A DNA stretch of 64,000 nt from Ancylobacter radicis (GTDB taxonomy: Bacteria > Pseudomonadota > Alphaproteobacteria > Rhizobiales > Xanthobacteraceae). The DNA is taken from positions 124,001 through 188,000 of the forward strand of contig NZ_JAHCQH010000015.1 in the NCBI RefSeq assembly GCF_018449475.1, in the 5' to 3' direction. Shown piece by piece: positions 27,552 to 36,098 of this stretch. The notes below the pieces were generated by a model. It made no database searches and had not been told where the DNA came from. It was given only the letters and a program-made list of their open reading frames with translations. The position numbers and the translations under genes are program-made. Every line of letters starts with the position of its first letter. Position 1 is the stretch's first letter.

Positions 27552-28214
27552 TCAGGCGGCGCTGGTGGGAACGGTGGCGAGCCAATCGCGCGCCAGCGTC
27601 AGGTCGGCCTGCGACAGGCCGTGACCGACAGAGAGCGTGCGATGATCGAGCCGCGCCCCGGCATTGCGGAGCTGACCGGCAAGCCGCGCCGCGTTCTCCT
27701 CCGGCACGATCGGGTCCATGCCGCCCGAGAGCAGCAGCACCGGCGTGCCAGCGAGGTCCGCCTTGGGCGGTTCGGCCAGAGGTACCATGGCCCGCAGCAG
27801 AACCGCGCCGGCAAGCACGCCCGGCCGGGTGAGCAGCAGGGCGGCGGCGATGTTCGCGCCATTGGAGAAGCCGACCGCCACCGGCGCGGCGAGACCATAG
27901 GCTTCGCGGGCCTCGCGGACGAAATCCGCAAGTTCGGCGGCACGCAGGCGAACATCCGCCTCATCGAACACCCCTTCGCGCAGGCGGCGGAAGAAGCGCG
28001 GCATGCCGCCTTCCATCACCTTGCCGCGCGGCGAGAGCAGCGGCGCGTCCGGCGCGATCATGCGGCCGAGCTGGATCAGGTCGTTCTCGTCGCCGCCGGT
28101 GCCGTGCAGCAGCAAGAGCGGCGCGGCAGCCGGATCGCGGCCCGGCTCGAAGCGATGGAGGAAGGAGAGTTCGGCATTGGCGGATGCGCGGGACAGCGGA
28201 GCGTTGACGCTCAT
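27552..28214 (-). CDS. alpha/beta-hydrolase, phospholipase/carboxylesterase family (MhqD-like)
   Basis: Protein of 220 residues: LLLLHGTGGDENDLI forms the oxyanion loop, VGFSNGANIA the nucleophile elbow, GGMDPIVP the acidic residue and VGHGLSQADL the catalytic His. This size and the GFSNGA motif match the esterase group that includes Bacillus MhqD of methylhydroquinone resistance. AGGAGG precedes the ATG. Downstream of the ring-cleaving dioxygenase (MhqO-like) on the same strand, 63 bp with a hairpin between. Confidence 0.85.
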   Translation of the reverse strand: MSVNAPLSRASANAELSFLHRFEPGRDPAAAPLLLLHGTGGDENDLIQLGRMIAPDAPLLSPRGKVMEGGMPRFFRRLREGVFDEADVRLRAAELADFVREAREAYGLAAPVAVGFSNGANIAAALLLTRPGVLAGAVLLRAMVPLAEPPKADLAGTPVLLLSGGMDPIVPEENAARLAGQLRNAGARLDHRTLSVGHGLSQADLTLARDWLATVPTSAA

Positions 28215-28239
28215 GACGGCCTCCTGGCGGGAAAAATAT

Positions 28240-28265
28240 CCCGCCCGCCGGAAGTGGCGGGCGGG
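28240..28265 (-). terminator. terminator or attenuator between dioxygenase and esterase
   Basis: CCCGCCCGCC-N6-GGCGGGCGGG, a perfect ten-pair stem; on the minus strand ATATTTTT follows. It would end or thin out transcription from the dioxygenase gene into the esterase gene. Confidence 0.7.
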
Positions 28266-28277
28266 TAGAGATTGGGT

Positions 28278-29210
28278 TCAGGCGATTTCGGGCAGCACGG
28301 CCTCGATCTGGGCGCGGCGGCTCTCCAGGAAATCGGGGAGCTTCAGCGCCTGCCCGAGCTGGGCGGCCGGCTCGTCCGCGGCGAAGCCGGGAACGTCGGT
28401 CGCGATCTCGAACAGCACATGGCCGGGCTCGCGGAAATAGACGGACCGGAAGTAGTTGCGATCCTTCTGCTCCGTGGTGCGGATGCCGTGGTTCTCCTGC
28501 AGCTTCTTCACCATGGCGAACTCGGCCGCATCGTCCGCCGCGCGGAACGCGATGTGATGCACCGAGCCGCCGCCCATGCGGGCGGGGAGGAAGCCGCCGG
28601 CCTCATGAATATCGACGATGCCGCCGATCTCCGTGCCCTCGGCCTTGAAACGCACCAGCGACCCCTCGCGGCCGATCTCGGTGAAACCGAAGATGTCGGT
28701 GAGGATGGCGCCGGTCGGCGCGGCCTCGGCCAGCAGCAGGTTCACCGAATGGAAGCCGCGAATGGCGTGCTCGGCCGGCACATCCGTGCCGATCCAGGCC
28801 GGGCTGTTCTCGATGCCGGCGACACCGACCAGCGCGAGGCGCATGCCGTGCGGGTCCTTGAAGGACAGCACGGTCTCGCCGAAACGCTTCACCGGGGCGC
28901 TATGGGCGACGCCCTTCTCGACGAAACGCTGCGTCCAGTAACCGATCGAGCCCTCCGGCACGCGGAACGCGGTCTCCTGCGTCTCGCCGACGCCGAGCCG
29001 GCCCGGCGCCACATGATCCCACGGGAAGAAGGTGAGGATGGTGCCGGGCGCGCCGACCTCATCGCCATAATAGAAGTGATAGGTGCCGGGATCGTCGAAA
29101 TTGACGGTCTTCTTCACCAGGCGCAGGCCGAGCGTGCGGGTATAGAATTCGACATTGCGACGCGCATTGCCGGCGATTGCCGTAACATGATGGATGCCAT
29201 TGCGGTTCAT
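28278..29210 (-). CDS. ring-cleaving dioxygenase of the VOC superfamily (MhqO-like)
   Basis: Protein of 310 residues made of two VOC repeats: GIHHVTAIAGNARRNVEFYTRTLGLRLVKKTVNFDDP at the start, and IRGFHSVNLLLAEAAPTGAILTDIFGF in the second half with SVHHIAFRAADDAAEF. Conserved metal ligands are His in GIHH, His in VHHI and Glu in HVLFEIATD. Family members such as Bacillus MhqO act on quinones or hydroquinones. Transcribed divergently from the LysR gene across twin operators. Confidence 0.88.
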   Translation of the reverse strand: MNRNGIHHVTAIAGNARRNVEFYTRTLGLRLVKKTVNFDDPGTYHFYYGDEVGAPGTILTFFPWDHVAPGRLGVGETQETAFRVPEGSIGYWTQRFVEKGVAHSAPVKRFGETVLSFKDPHGMRLALVGVAGIENSPAWIGTDVPAEHAIRGFHSVNLLLAEAAPTGAILTDIFGFTEIGREGSLVRFKAEGTEIGGIVDIHEAGGFLPARMGGGSVHHIAFRAADDAAEFAMVKKLQENHGIRTTEQKDRNYFRSVYFREPGHVLFEIATDVPGFAADEPAAQLGQALKLPDFLESRRAQIEAVLPEIA

Positions 29211-29266
29211 GATCGTGCCCTCATCCGAGCGCCAACCGCGCTCTGTTGGGAACATAGATAACCCGG

Positions 29267-29309
29267 CATTGGCGCAATGCCATCCACTATCAATTGCATT
29301 GACGCAATG
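29267..29309. promoter_or_regulatory. twin CATTG-N3-CAATG operators
   Basis: CATTG-GCG-CAATG at 29267-29279 and CATTG-ACG-CAATG at 29297-29309, identical except one base and 30 bp apart centre to centre, on the same face of the helix. They lie between the dioxygenase (start 29210) and the LysR gene (start 29396). A further half-site GCAATG is at 29364-29369. Probable binding sites of the divergent LysR regulator. Confidence 0.65.
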
Positions 29310-29395
29310 ACGTTATGGCTGCTATGGTGCGATCACCTGCTCGATCGAACATATCCTTTTAATTGCAATGCCTTGCAGGATGGGTGGAGAGCCGT

Positions 29396-30346
29396 ATGGC
29401 GGAGCCGTTCAAGAATCTGGCCTGGGACGACTTCCGGCTGATCAAGGCCGTGGCCGATGCCAAGGGCCTTCCGGCGGCGGCGGCGGCCATCGGCGTCAAC
29501 CATTCCACGGTGTTCCGCCGGCTGAAGCAGGTCGAGGAGCAACTCGGCGCGCTGCTGTTCGAGCGTCACCGCACCGGCTACGCTCTCACCCCCGCCGGCG
29601 AGGAACTGGTGGCGCTGGCCAACCGGCTCGACGAGGAGATCACCTCGGTCGGGCGCAAGCTCGCCGGCCGCGAGCCGGCGCCCTCCGGCGAACTCCGGGT
29701 CACCACGCCCGATTCGCTGCTGATCCATCTGCTGATGCCGATGCTCGCCACCTTTCGCGAACGCTATCCCGAGGTGCGGCTCGACATCGTGCTGAGCAAC
29801 CAGCCGCTCAATCTCTCCAAGCGCGACGCGGATGTCGCGGTACGCGCCACCGACCATCCGCCGGAAAACCTCGTCGGCCGCCGTGTCGCCCGCATCGCCT
29901 GGGCGCTGTATGGCCGGGCCATCGACTTCCCCGATCCGGCGGCAGCGACGCCGGAGGAACTAGAGGCCCGCAACTGGGTGTCGCTGGGCGACACGCTCGG
30001 CACGCTGAAAGCGGTCAAATTCGTGCAGGAGAACGTCACCCCGGACAGGGTCGCCTACAAGATCAACAGCGTGCTCGGTCTTGCCGAGGCGGTGGAGGCG
30101 GGCATCGGCATCGGCCATCTGCCCTGCGTGATCGGCGATGCCCGCCCCTCGCTGGTGCGGCTTGCTCCGCCCAATGAGGACTATGCCGCCGATCTCTGGC
30201 TGCTCACGCACCCCGATCTGCGCCATTCCCCGCGCGTGCGGGCCTTCCTCGATTTTCTGGCGGTGGAGATTGCCCGCCACCGCCGCTTCATCGAGGGCGA
30301 GGCCGGCCATCAGGCGGAGCCGCCGGAAGCGCCGCCTACGGCTTGA
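29396..30346 (+). CDS. LysR-family transcriptional regulator
   Basis: Protein of 316 residues. The helix-turn-helix DFRLIKAVADAKGLPAAAAAIGVNHSTVFRRLKQVEEQLGALLFERHRTGYALTPAGEEL leads into the effector-binding domain (GELRVTTPDSLLIHLLMPMLATFRERYPEVRLDI). Divergent from the dioxygenase/esterase pair, so it is the probable sensor of their substrate. ATG at 29396 with a GGTGGAG site upstream; the longer frame to 29363 lacks support. Its stop overlaps the convergent OhrR-like gene by 11 bp. Confidence 0.9.
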   Translation: MAEPFKNLAWDDFRLIKAVADAKGLPAAAAAIGVNHSTVFRRLKQVEEQLGALLFERHRTGYALTPAGEELVALANRLDEEITSVGRKLAGREPAPSGELRVTTPDSLLIHLLMPMLATFRERYPEVRLDIVLSNQPLNLSKRDADVAVRATDHPPENLVGRRVARIAWALYGRAIDFPDPAAATPEELEARNWVSLGDTLGTLKAVKFVQENVTPDRVAYKINSVLGLAEAVEAGIGIGHLPCVIGDARPSLVRLAPPNEDYAADLWLLTHPDLRHSPRVRAFLDFLAVEIARHRRFIEGEAGHQAEPPEAPPTA

Positions 30347-30782
30347 CGCGGGCCAGCAGCGTGTTGCGCATCCGCGTCAGTTCGCCGGTCAGCTCGGCGA
30401 TGGCGGCGGCATCGCGGTCGAGGCACAGACTGATCTCGGCCGGCACGCCCTCGGCCTCGCAGCGCAGCGCCCGGCCCTTCTCGGTGAGGAAAATGCGCAC
30501 CTGCCGCTCATCCGCCGCGTCGCGCACCCGGCGCACGAGGCCGGCGCTTTCCAGCCGCTTGAGCAGCGGCGTCAGCGTGTTGGTCTCCAGCAGCACCCGC
30601 TCGCCGATCTGCCCGACGGTGGGCCCATCCTCGGCCCACAGCGTCACCATGGCGATGAACTGCGGATAGGTGAGGCCCAGACGGTCGAGGATCGGCTTGT
30701 AGACCCGGTTGAACGCATGGTTCGCCGAATAGACCGCAAAGCAGAGGAACTGATCGAGCTTCAATGGTTCGTCTTTGGACAT
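30336..30782 (-). CDS. OhrR-like MarR-family redox regulator
   Basis: Protein of 148 residues. The start LDQFLCFAVYSANHAFNRVYKPILDRLGLTYPQFIAMVTLW matches OhrR, with the peroxide-reactive Cys at residue 14. A winged helix (TVGQIGERVLLETNTLTPLLKRLESAGLV) and a second Cys pair in RCEAEGVPAEISLCLD could form the two-Cys switch. OhrR represses the peroxiredoxin-like Ohr, which is not next to it here. It may control genes elsewhere or the neighbouring electrophile cluster. Confidence 0.85.
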   Translation of the reverse strand: MSKDEPLKLDQFLCFAVYSANHAFNRVYKPILDRLGLTYPQFIAMVTLWAEDGPTVGQIGERVLLETNTLTPLLKRLESAGLVRRVRDAADERQVRIFLTEKGRALRCEAEGVPAEISLCLDRDAAAIAELTGELTRMRNTLLARVKP

Positions 30783-30900
30783 CGGCGATCGGAAACCTGC
30801 TTCCCCGGAGGGCGGGACGTTCGATCAGCGTGCCCCGCGCGCGATGCAACGACAAGCGGGATTTTGCGTAACCGCCGCTCCCCGCCACTGCCCGCGTGAT

Positions 30901-30929
30901 TTGATGAAGATCGCTGCGTCATCTATAGC
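30901..30929 (+). promoter_or_regulatory. sigma-70-type promoter of the SorC-type gene
   Basis: TTGATG, 17-bp spacer, TATAGC, ending 31 bp before the ATG at 30961. Good spacing and partial box matches; nothing else of note in the 178-bp gap. Confidence 0.5.
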
Positions 30930-30960
30930 AGGGTGAACTCATGTCTCCGGGGGAATGCGA

Positions 30961-31983
30961 ATGTCGGGAGGAGCCGCCACGACGAAGCCGAGCGGCATGG
31001 CCGAACCGGCACCCGGCGGCGACATCAGCGCCACGGGCCGACGCTCCGCGCGCCTGCGGCTGCGGGCGGCCTGGATGTACTATGTCGAGGGCATGACGCA
31101 GAGCGCCATCGCCGAGGCGCTGGACATCGGCCGTGTCACCGTGGTGCGCCTGCTGGCCGATGCCCGCCAGCTCAACGAGGTGAAAATCTCGCTCAGCCGC
31201 GAAATCGCCGAGCTGCCCCGGCTGGAAATGGGCCTGCAAAAGGCCTTCGGCCTGCGCGAGGCGATTGTCGCGCCGCTCTCCGGGCCGCTGGCCGACCCGA
31301 CCAGCGCCATCGGCGCCGCCACCGGGCAGTTCATCTCCGATCTGATCCGGCCGGACATGAAGATCGGCTTCGGCTGGGGCCGCACGCTGATGCGCGCGCT
31401 CGGTTTCATCGACGAGAAGGCGGTCGCCAATGTCTCGGTGATCTCGCTGCTTGGCGGCATCACCAAGGCGCGCCAGTACAACCCGTCGGAATTCGCCTGG
31501 CAGCTCTCGCGCATCTTCCAGGCCGACTGCCACCTGATCGCCGCCCCCGCCATCGTCGACAGCGTGGAGACCAAGAAGGCGCTGATCGAGCGTTGCGGTC
31601 TCGGCACCGTCTACGCCCTCGCCCGCGAGATGGACGCGGTGGTGCTCAGCGTCGGCGAGATGGAGGCGGAAAGCACCTCGCTGCGCTTCGGCTTCTTCTC
31701 GCAGGCCGACTGGGCCTCGCTGATCGCCGCCGGCGCGGTGGGCGACGTCGTTTACAATTTCATCGATGTCGAGGGCCGGCCGGTCGACCACCCGGTCAAT
31801 AGCCGCGTCATGTCGATCCCGATCGAGACGCTGCAGGCGACACCCGAACGCATCCTCACCTCCGGCGGGCCGGGCAAGACGGCGGCGGTGCTCGGCGCGC
31901 TGCGCATGCTGCGCCCGACCGTCTTCATCACCGACGAGGTGACGGCCGCCGCCGTGCTGAACGCGGTCGGCGCGGATTACTGA
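30961..31983 (+). CDS. SorC/DeoR-type sugar-binding transcriptional regulator
   Basis: Protein of 340 residues. The N-terminal helix-turn-helix (AAWMYYVEGMTQSAIAEALDIGRVTVVRLLADARQLNEVKI) is followed by a sugar-phosphate-binding domain related to deaminase/isomerase folds: KIGFGWGRTLMRAL, VSVISLLGGITKARQYNPSEFAWQLSRIF, CHLIAAPAIVDSVETKKAL. ATG at 30961 is spaced from the GGGGGA site better than the ATG two codons earlier. Followed after 109 bp by the DRL/SAF oxidoreductase, so it probably senses a sugar phosphate of that pathway. Confidence 0.88.
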   Translation: MSGGAATTKPSGMAEPAPGGDISATGRRSARLRLRAAWMYYVEGMTQSAIAEALDIGRVTVVRLLADARQLNEVKISLSREIAELPRLEMGLQKAFGLREAIVAPLSGPLADPTSAIGAATGQFISDLIRPDMKIGFGWGRTLMRALGFIDEKAVANVSVISLLGGITKARQYNPSEFAWQLSRIFQADCHLIAAPAIVDSVETKKALIERCGLGTVYALAREMDAVVLSVGEMEAESTSLRFGFFSQADWASLIAAGAVGDVVYNFIDVEGRPVDHPVNSRVMSIPIETLQATPERILTSGGPGKTAAVLGALRMLRPTVFITDEVTAAAVLNAVGADY

Positions 31984-32092
31984 CGGCAACTCACCTCGGC
32001 CCACTTTGCCTCCGGCGAATTGTCGAGTACCGAAAGAACGGAGTGCGCCGGCCTCACGGCAGGCGCCAGGGCCTTAAGGAAGGGTTGAGCGT

Positions 32093-33427
32093 ATGCTCGG
32101 GGCTAGCGGCATCGTGCGGTCGGGCTTCGCCGCCGAACTGGAACAGTGGACCGCCAAGCATGGTCCGGTGACGATCGGCCTTGCCGGCGCCGGACAGATG
32201 GGCACCGATCTCATCGTGCAGGCCGCGCTGATGCCGGGCGTGCGTATCGGCGCCGTGGTGGAGCTGAACGCGCAGACCGCGATCGACGCCGCGCTGATGG
32301 CCGGCCACCGGCGCGAGGACATCGTGTCCGTCTCGTCCAGCAGCCAGATCGACCGCGCCATCGAGACCGGCCATTTCGCCATCACCGACGACTACCGCGC
32401 CATGTGCGCGGCCGGGCATATCGACGTGGTGATCGACGCCACCGGTAGCCCGAACATCGGCACGCTGGTGTCGCTGGAGGCGATCCGCAACGGCAAGCAT
32501 GTGGTGCTGCTGAGCGTCGAGGCCGACATCACCATTGGCCGCTTCCTCAAGCAGGAAGCGCGCAAGGCCGGCGTGGTGCTGACCGGCGCGGCGGGCGACG
32601 AGCCGGCCGCGACCATCGAGCTGATCGGCTTCGCCCAGTCGCTCGGCTTCGAGATCGTCTGCGCCGGCAAGGCCAAGAACAATGCCTTCAAGCCGGACGC
32701 CATCCCCGATGAATTCATCGAGGAGGCGAAGGCGCGGAATATGAACCCGCGCATGCTGGTCGAGTTCGTCGACGGCTCCAAGACCATGGTGGAGATGACC
32801 GCCCTCGCCAACGCCACCGGCCTGGTGCCGGACGTGCCGGGCATGCACGGCCCGGCGGCGGATCGCGACGTGCTGGCGCAGGTGCTCTGCACCAAGGAGG
32901 ATGGCGGCATCCTCTCGCGGTCGGGCGTGGTCGACTTCACCCTCGGCAAGGGCGTGGCGCCCGGCGTGTTCTGCATCGTGCGCCCGCGCCATCCGCGCGT
33001 GATCGAGCGCATGGCCGACCTCAAGGTCGGTCCCGGCCCGTGCTTCGCGCTGATCCGCCCCTATCACCTGACCAGCCTCGAAGTGCCGCTCTCGGCGGTG
33101 CGGGCAGTGATGCACGGCACGCCCGACATGGAGGTGCTGGACCATCCCGTCGCCGAATGCACCGCGCTCGCCAAGCGCGACCTCAAGCCGGGCGACGTGC
33201 TCGGGCGTATCGGCGAGTATGATTATCGCGGCTACACGATGAGCTGGCGCGACGCGCGTGACAGTGTCGCCCTGCCGCTGGGCCTTGCCGAGCAGGCCCG
33301 CGTGGTGAAGCCGGTGCGCAAGGGCGAGCGGCTGACCTATGACAATTGCGTGCCGGACGACCAGTTGATCGTCACCCAGATCCGCCGCCGGCTCGACCAG
33401 GCCGACGCGCAATATCTGGCGGCGTGA
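32093..33427 (+). CDS. DRL-family oxidoreductase with SAF domain (DXR-like, possible second DXP reductoisomerase)
   Basis: Protein of 444 residues with a Rossmann domain (TIGLAGAGQMGTDLIVQAALMPGVRIGAVVE), VVIDATGSPNIGTLVSLEAIRNGKHVVLLSVEAD, a catalytic part with GAAGDEPAATIELIGFAQSLGF and VEFVDGSKTMVEMTALANATGLVPDVPGMHGP, and a C-terminal SAF-type domain (LAKRDLKPGDVLGRIGEYDYRGY). This architecture is that of homoserine-dehydrogenase-like DRL proteins; in Brucella a DRL member acts as 1-deoxyxylulose-phosphate reductoisomerase. AAGGAAGGG eight bases before the ATG. Downstream of a SorC regulator. Other DRL proteins may act on other sugars, so the activity is open. Confidence 0.75.
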   Translation: MLGASGIVRSGFAAELEQWTAKHGPVTIGLAGAGQMGTDLIVQAALMPGVRIGAVVELNAQTAIDAALMAGHRREDIVSVSSSSQIDRAIETGHFAITDDYRAMCAAGHIDVVIDATGSPNIGTLVSLEAIRNGKHVVLLSVEADITIGRFLKQEARKAGVVLTGAAGDEPAATIELIGFAQSLGFEIVCAGKAKNNAFKPDAIPDEFIEEAKARNMNPRMLVEFVDGSKTMVEMTALANATGLVPDVPGMHGPAADRDVLAQVLCTKEDGGILSRSGVVDFTLGKGVAPGVFCIVRPRHPRVIERMADLKVGPGPCFALIRPYHLTSLEVPLSAVRAVMHGTPDMEVLDHPVAECTALAKRDLKPGDVLGRIGEYDYRGYTMSWRDARDSVALPLGLAEQARVVKPVRKGERLTYDNCVPDDQLIVTQIRRRLDQADAQYLAA

Positions 33428-33429
33428 GG

Positions 33430-33450
33430 GGCGGGCGGGACTCGCCCGCC
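33430..33450. terminator. hairpin after the DRL gene
   Basis: GGCGGGCG-GGACT-CGCCCGCC, an eight-pair stem just after the stop at 33427 and before the convergent 93-residue gene. No T-run on either side, so its terminator role is only likely. Confidence 0.45.
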
Positions 33451-33463
33451 GGCCCGTCAGCCG

Positions 33464-33745
33464 TCACGCATTGCCCGGACCCGAGGTGGCGAGCGCGGTG
33501 AAATGCGCGTCGGCGAGGCGCGCTTCCGCCTCCGCCAGGGCTTCCGCGAGCTGGCGCACCTGTGCGGGATCGAGCACGAGCTGGAGCGCGGGCACCGGCT
33601 CGCCGGGCTTGGGCGCGCTGATGCCGATCTCGATGCGCAGGCCGACTTTCTCCGTGCCGAACAGCGCGGTGGTGAAGGCCTGCATCGGCCACACCTTGAG
33701 ATGTCCGTTGTCGTCTTTGTCCCAATCGTCGAAACGGCCGGCCAT
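33464..33745 (-). CDS. conserved-looking 93-residue protein of unknown function
   Basis: Small soluble protein starting MAGRFDDWDKDDNGHLKVWPMQAFTTALFGTEKVGLRIEIG and ending in an Ala-rich helix (RQLAEALAEAEARLADAHFTALA). Good codon use and GAGGAG six bases before the ATG at 33745 support a real gene; the longer open frame to 34399 is antisense to other genes. I do not recognise the family. Single gene between convergent DRL and the gtrA operon. Confidence 0.7.
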   Translation of the reverse strand: MAGRFDDWDKDDNGHLKVWPMQAFTTALFGTEKVGLRIEIGISAPKPGEPVPALQLVLDPAQVRQLAEALAEAEARLADAHFTALATSGPGNA

Positions 33746-33885
33746 GATGTCTCCTCGCCTGTGATCGGGCGCTCGGGCGCCGGTTGCCCCCGGTCTAGCA
33801 TCAATGCGCGGGGGCGCGACAGGGCCCCCGAGCGCGCCTGTGCCGCAAGGCCGTTCCGGGAGAGCGCAGCGGCGGGCGGGAGCGG

Positions 33886-34314
33886 TTAGCGGCTCTGCCG
33901 GAAGGTCCACACCGCGTTGCCCGCATAATGCCAGAGCACGAGAAGGCCGGTGACGAGGATCTGCGCCGGCAGATAAGGGGCACCGAGCGGCCCGGTCAAC
34001 AGCGCCATCAGCGCGGCATTGAAGACCAGCCCGAGGGCGGCCACCGTGAAGAACTTGCCGGCCGCCTCGACATGGCGCTTGTCCGAGCGGAAGACGATGC
34101 GCCGGCTGAGCTGGTAGTTGACGAGGCCGCCGACCAGAAAGCCGGCGGTGGAGCCGGCCACGGGGCCGGCGAACCCGCTTTGAACAAGCCCGATCAGCAC
34201 CGCGTAATGAGCGAGCGTGCCGAGCGCGCCAAGCGCGGCGAAAAGCAGGATATGCCGCGCCCGCGCCAGCAGCGCCGCGCGGGAGGCAAAACCCGGCGGC
34301 AGCGGCCCGGTCAT
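33886..34314 (-). CDS. GtrA-family membrane protein
   Basis: Protein of 142 residues with four membrane helices: RHILLFAALGALGTLAHYAVLIGLVQSG, AGSTAGFLVGGLVNYQLSRRIVFRS with the GtrA signature, AALGLVFNAALMALL and LVLWHYAGNAVWTF. GtrA proteins work beside membrane glycosyltransferases, probably flipping the polyprenyl-linked sugar. Its ATG overlaps the stop of the GT39-like gene (ATGA). Confidence 0.88.
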   Translation of the reverse strand: MTGPLPPGFASRAALLARARHILLFAALGALGTLAHYAVLIGLVQSGFAGPVAGSTAGFLVGGLVNYQLSRRIVFRSDKRHVEAAGKFFTVAALGLVFNAALMALLTGPLGAPYLPAQILVTGLLVLWHYAGNAVWTFRQSR

Positions 34315-36098
34315 GGCCGGGCCTTGGCCACCAGCGGGCCGGTCGCCTCCTGCAGGGAGACGGCGGGTGCGTTGAAGTCGAGCCCCCAGCCATCCTCATC
34401 GGGTATCTGCACCGGCAGTTCGATCGGCGGGTGCTGGCCGCGCACGTCGAACACGCTGGCCATGGGAATGCCCATCCGGCTTACCGTGGCATAGGTGAGG
34501 CCCGGCACGTTGTCGCAGCCGACATTGCGGGCGGAGAGCACGAAATCGGCGTCGTCCCAATCTTCCACCATCTCGAATTCCGGGCCGAGATGGGTCGAGA
34601 CCTGCACGTCCTCGGCACAGACCGCCACCTTGTAATGCAGCGGCGCGCGGCCGGGCGCGAGGGCAGCTTCCTGCTGAAGGCCGTGCAGCAAAGTGAGCGA
34701 GGCCTCGCGCAGGCTGGCGCCCCAGTAATCGCCCTCAAAGCGTCCCCAGGCGCCGGCGGTGCCGCCGACCAGCTGGTTATAGGCGACATATTGATAGGGG
34801 TGCAGGCGCGCGAACGTATCGGCATTGATGCCGAACACCGCAACCGCGATCCCGGCGAAGGCGGTGGCCGGCAGCGGGCTCACCGCCATCAGCGCCCGCC
34901 CGGCGGCCATCAGGCCAAGCGCGGCCAGCACCGTCACCGGCGGCAGGACAAAGAGGAAATGGCGGATGCCATTATAGAGCGGGGGATTGTCGAGAAGGGT
35001 GAAGACCACCGGCACGGCGACCGCCAGCAGAACCGGCAGCAGGGCCAGCAGCCGGCGCGGGTGATGCGCCAGCAGGCTGGCCACGCCATCCCGGCGCAGT
35101 TCACGCAGCAGGCGCACCAAGCTCAACCCCACCATCGCCAGCGCCGCGACGAGGCCGAGCAGGGTGATCTCCGGCAGCTTGATCAGCAGATATTCCGACA
35201 TATAGGTCGGCGGCAGCCGGTCGATCGGCAGCGCCTCGCCATTGATCAGGGTCTTCAGGTCGAAGGCGAAATTGTTGAAGGCGCCCATCGCCTTGAGGAA
35301 ATTGCTGGGCGGCAGCACCGACCATGGCCAGGCCGCCGCCATCACCGCGAGGGCGATCAGCCCGGCCACCATGAGGCGCGGCAGCAGGCGCACCGGCAGC
35401 CACAGATCGCGCAGCAGCAGCGTACCGGCGGCGAGCGTGACCAGCAGGTAGAAGACGGCGAAGACGCCACCCACGCGCAGGCCGAGGGCGCAGCCGACCG
35501 ACAGGCCGAGGCCCACCACCAGCCGCCAGCTCGGGCGCTCCGGCAAGCGTGCGGCCAGCGCGGCGACACAGTACAGGCTCCACAGCATGGCCGCGGCGAA
35601 GGGCACGTCCTTGGTGTGGGTGAACATCGCCCCGCCATACATGCCGGTAACCGCGAGCATCAGCACAGCAAGGATGCCGGCCTTCTCCCCGCCCAGCAGC
35701 GTGCCGAGGCGCCAGACGCCGATCAGCCCGACAAAGCCGAAGCCGGCCGAGAGCAGGTGCCGCCATTCATAAAGCGGCAGCGGCACATAGGGCTGGAAGC
35801 CGGCGGCGATGAGATCGAACAGGCCGCCATAAAGATAGAGGTTGATGTAGTGGAACGCGCTCTCGTCGGAGAAGCCGCTGGCGTACCAGTTCAGCAGAAG
35901 CTGGCCATAGGTGTGCTGCACCGGCTCGTCATTGCTGATGCCATAGTCGCGGAAGGTCAGCAGAATGAAGACGGCGATGCCGGCGAAGGCCAGCAGGCTC
36001 GCCGCGCGGGTGAGCGCCACTGAGCGCCAGAGGCGCGCCAGCGACAGGCGCGGCTGTTCGGGGGCGGCAACCGCGACGTCCGACGGAGGAAAGCTCAC
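34311..36098 (-). CDS. GT39/ArnT-like membrane glycosyltransferase
   Basis: Integral membrane protein of 595 residues with at least ten hydrophobic helices. FRDYGISNDEPVQHTYGQLLLNWYASG near residue 50 has the acidic first-loop motif (DEP) of polyprenyl-phosphate-sugar-dependent transferases; the C-terminal 150 residues are soluble, probably periplasmic. Placed between the GT2 gene and gtrA with four-base overlaps on both sides, so one operon. Together they would make and use a polyprenyl-linked sugar to modify a lipid or polysaccharide. Confidence 0.75.
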   Translation of the reverse strand: MSFPPSDVAVAAPEQPRLSLARLWRSVALTRAASLLAFAGIAVFILLTFRDYGISNDEPVQHTYGQLLLNWYASGFSDESAFHYINLYLYGGLFDLIAAGFQPYVPLPLYEWRHLLSAGFGFVGLIGVWRLGTLLGGEKAGILAVLMLAVTGMYGGAMFTHTKDVPFAAAMLWSLYCVAALAARLPERPSWRLVVGLGLSVGCALGLRVGGVFAVFYLLVTLAAGTLLLRDLWLPVRLLPRLMVAGLIALAVMAAAWPWSVLPPSNFLKAMGAFNNFAFDLKTLINGEALPIDRLPPTYMSEYLLIKLPEITLLGLVAALAMVGLSLVRLLRELRRDGVASLLAHHPRRLLALLPVLLAVAVPVVFTLLDNPPLYNGIRHFLFVLPPVTVLAALGLMAAGRALMAVSPLPATAFAGIAVAVFGINADTFARLHPYQYVAYNQLVGGTAGAWGRFEGDYWGASLREASLTLLHGLQQEAALAPGRAPLHYKVAVCAEDVQVSTHLGPEFEMVEDWDDADFVLSARNVGCDNVPGLTYATVSRMGIPMASVFDVRGQHPPIELPVQIPDEDGWGLDFNAPAVSLQEATGPLVAKARP

